From positions 1 through 15,207 of the forward strand of contig NZ_LATL02000287.1 in assembly GCF_000972705.2 (NCBI RefSeq): a stretch of DNA of 15,207 bases, in the 5' to 3' direction. A program made the translations under genes and the position numbers. The stretch is from Limnoraphis robusta CS-951. Lineage in GTDB: Bacteria > Cyanobacteriota > Cyanobacteriia > Cyanobacteriales > Microcoleaceae. Every line of letters starts with the position of its first letter. The stretch's first letter is position 1. This document shows, piece by piece, positions 14,206-15,207 of this stretch. The notes beneath the pieces were generated by a model. That model saw nothing but the letters and a program-made list of their open reading frames with translations. It was not told the origin of the DNA and ran no database searches.

Positions 14206-14796
14206 TTATTGTTTCATTTGACGTCTTAATTGTTCTAATTCGTCTTCGGTTTCCCAACGTCTAAATTCTTGTTCTAACGGGTCTGCTGCGGCGCTAAAAC
14301 TGTTATAATTAGGAGTCTGAGCCCATGCTTTTGTTTCCCATTGTTGTTGCTGTTGAGTGGCTTTGGCTTGGGTGCGTGCTTTAACGGCTTCTGCGGCTTT
14401 AACGCTCACTTCTTGGCGACGCAGTTTAATTTGCTGATAAAGTTCTTTCGACTGTTCGATGCGCTGTTTAACGCCTTGCATTTGTCCCCAACGTTGGTTT
14501 CCCTGACGTAATAATACCGCTTCTCGTTCTCTAGCGGGTTGGGCGAGATCTTCTCGGTTAGCGGCTTCAGCTTTGGCGATGCGTTCATGCCAACGTTGAA
14601 TATCTTGAGCAATGGTGAGAATTTGGTCTTGTAAACTTTTTTCCTGACGTTGAAGATCGGCAATTAAACGTAATGTATCTTCTTGTTGTTCGCGAAGTTG
14701 TTCTTCTAAAGCTTGCAATTCTAGATGAGGATTAGACCGTAAAAATTCTTCTAATCTTGTTTCTAAAAAGCGACTAAAATCATCAAATAAACCCAT
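14206..14796 (-). CDS. Cyanobacterial conserved coiled-coil protein (TIGR04376-like)
   Basis: The protein has 196 residues and is almost entirely helical and charged. It begins MGLFDDFSRFLETRLEEFLR, then carries a long coiled coil rich in Gln, Glu and Arg (about 25-150), including LRLIADLQRQEKSLQDQI, REREAVLLRQGNQRWGQM and a Gln-rich stretch near 147-152. A short linker leads to a conserved-looking C-terminal tail EFRRWETEDELEQLRRQM. From memory this matches a family restricted to cyanobacteria (TIGR04376) with superficial likeness to PspA/Vipp1-type coiled coils; its function is unknown to me. There is no signal peptide or membrane segment. The ATG at 14796 has only a weak AAAG upstream. The gene is convergent with the GHKL gene, and a 143-bp repeat array begins 46 bp upstream of its start, so its promoter lies in or next to the array. 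Confidence 0.85.
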   Translation of the reverse strand: MGLFDDFSRFLETRLEEFLRSNPHLELQALEEQLREQQEDTLRLIADLQRQEKSLQDQILTIAQDIQRWHERIAKAEAANREDLAQPAREREAVLLRQGNQRWGQMQGVKQRIEQSKELYQQIKLRRQEVSVKAAEAVKARTQAKATQQQQQWETKAWAQTPNYNSFSAAADPLEQEFRRWETEDELEQLRRQMKQ

Positions 14797-14842
14797 AACT
14801 TTAATTTGAATTTCTACTTTTAAATATAGCGCTAATGTTGGG

Positions 14843-15207
14843 TTTCGTTCCTCAACTAACCTACTATTTTAGCCCTAATGTTGGGTTTCGTTCCTCAACC
14901 CAACCTACAGTTGTGATACCGTATTCGATAGCGTAGGTTGGGTTAAACGTGACTTGCAACCCAACAAAGCCTTGCCTATTTTGGATTTCGTTCCTCAACT
15001 AACCTACTATTTTAGCCCTAATGTTGGGTTTCGTTCCTCAACCCAACCTACAGTTGTGATACCGTATTCGATAGCGTAGGTTGGGTTAAACGTGACTTGC
15101 AACCCAACAAAGCCTTGCCTCTTTTGGATTTCGTTCCTCAACTAACCTACTATTTTAGCCCTAATGTTGGGTTTCGTTCCTCAACCCAACCTACAGTTGT
15201 GATACCG
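14843..15207. repeat. Tandem array of a 143-bp palindromic repeat, running off the window
   Basis: The sequence repeats with a period of exactly 143 bp: the same TTGGGTTTCG starts at 14881, 15024 and 15167, and TTTCGTTCCTC starts at 14843 and 14986. About 2.5 units are visible and copies are nearly identical (for example A14978 versus C15121). Each unit holds nested inverted repeats: AACCCAACCTAC/GTAGGTTGGGTT (14897-14908/14933-14944), TGTTGGGTT/AACCCAACA (14879-14887/14958-14966), and a small hairpin TTGGGTT/AACCCAA. The core TGTTGGGTTTCGTTCCTCAAC is a dispersed palindromic repeat seen widely in cyanobacteria. No open frame is supported. Confidence 0.9.

Noticed and set aside
14406..14663. 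85-codon minus-strand frame inside the coiled-coil gene
   Set aside because: It lies wholly within the better-supported 196-residue frame on the same strand, and its translation shows no family features.
14843..15207. Tandem repeat considered as a CRISPR array or coding repeat
   Set aside because: The whole 143-bp unit is repeated with no variable spacers, it is internally palindromic, and no frame stays open through it.

Overview
The window looks like cyanobacterial chromosome, probably from a filamentous Oscillatoriales-type organism. It carries six perfect copies of the HIP1 octamer GCGATCGC (at 1882, 2291, 3860, 5029, 8915 and 10913). It also has a giant TPR/STAND-ATPase/WD40 protein of the kind common in these genomes, a cyanobacteria-type conserved coiled-coil protein, and dispersed repeats of kinds I recognise from such genomes (GAAACCGGGTTTC near 10085; TGTTGGGTTTCGTTCCTCAAC from 14837). 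The genus cannot be fixed from this sequence alone.

Layout: (1) 1-404 is the right end of an IS200/IS605-type element: the C-terminal part of TnpB, then the right-end hairpin and a TCAA end. (2) 535-1842 (+) is a fusion of methylglyoxal synthase to a YegS/diacylglycerol-kinase-like lipid kinase. Its 3' end overlaps that of a convergent minus-strand block: a giant TPR/STAND/WD40 protein (8778-3682), a TetR/AcrR regulator (3603-2959) and a YheT-type alpha/beta hydrolase (2925-1807). The last two look co-transcribed. (3) 8779-10116 is mostly non-coding. It holds one small predicted secreted protein (9368-9135, minus), an exact copy of the Yfr1 small-RNA core ACTCCTCACAC at 9106-9116, an unassigned minus-strand terminator near 9682-9705, a small MITE-like inverted repeat at 9845-9953, and the pgm terminator. 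(4) 10117-11751 (-) is phosphoglucomutase. (5) 12027-14039 (+) is an AT-rich single gene for a GHKL/HSP90-fold (MORC/MutL-like) ATPase. Its C-terminal domain looks like a PD-(D/E)XK nuclease, making it the best candidate here for an undescribed defence enzyme. (6) 14206-14796 (-) is a cyanobacterial coiled-coil protein of unknown role. (7) 14843 to the window end is a tandem array of a 143-bp palindromic repeat.

How the genes relate: Pgm (glucose-1-P/glucose-6-P, glycogen and sugar-nucleotide supply) and the methylglyoxal synthase fusion (a DHAP-consuming bypass) are core carbon metabolism. The STAND/WD40 protein and the GHKL-nuclease protein are accessory, sensing or defence-type ATPases. 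They sit in separate transcription units, and nothing shows that they work together. The TetR regulator probably controls itself and the hydrolase.
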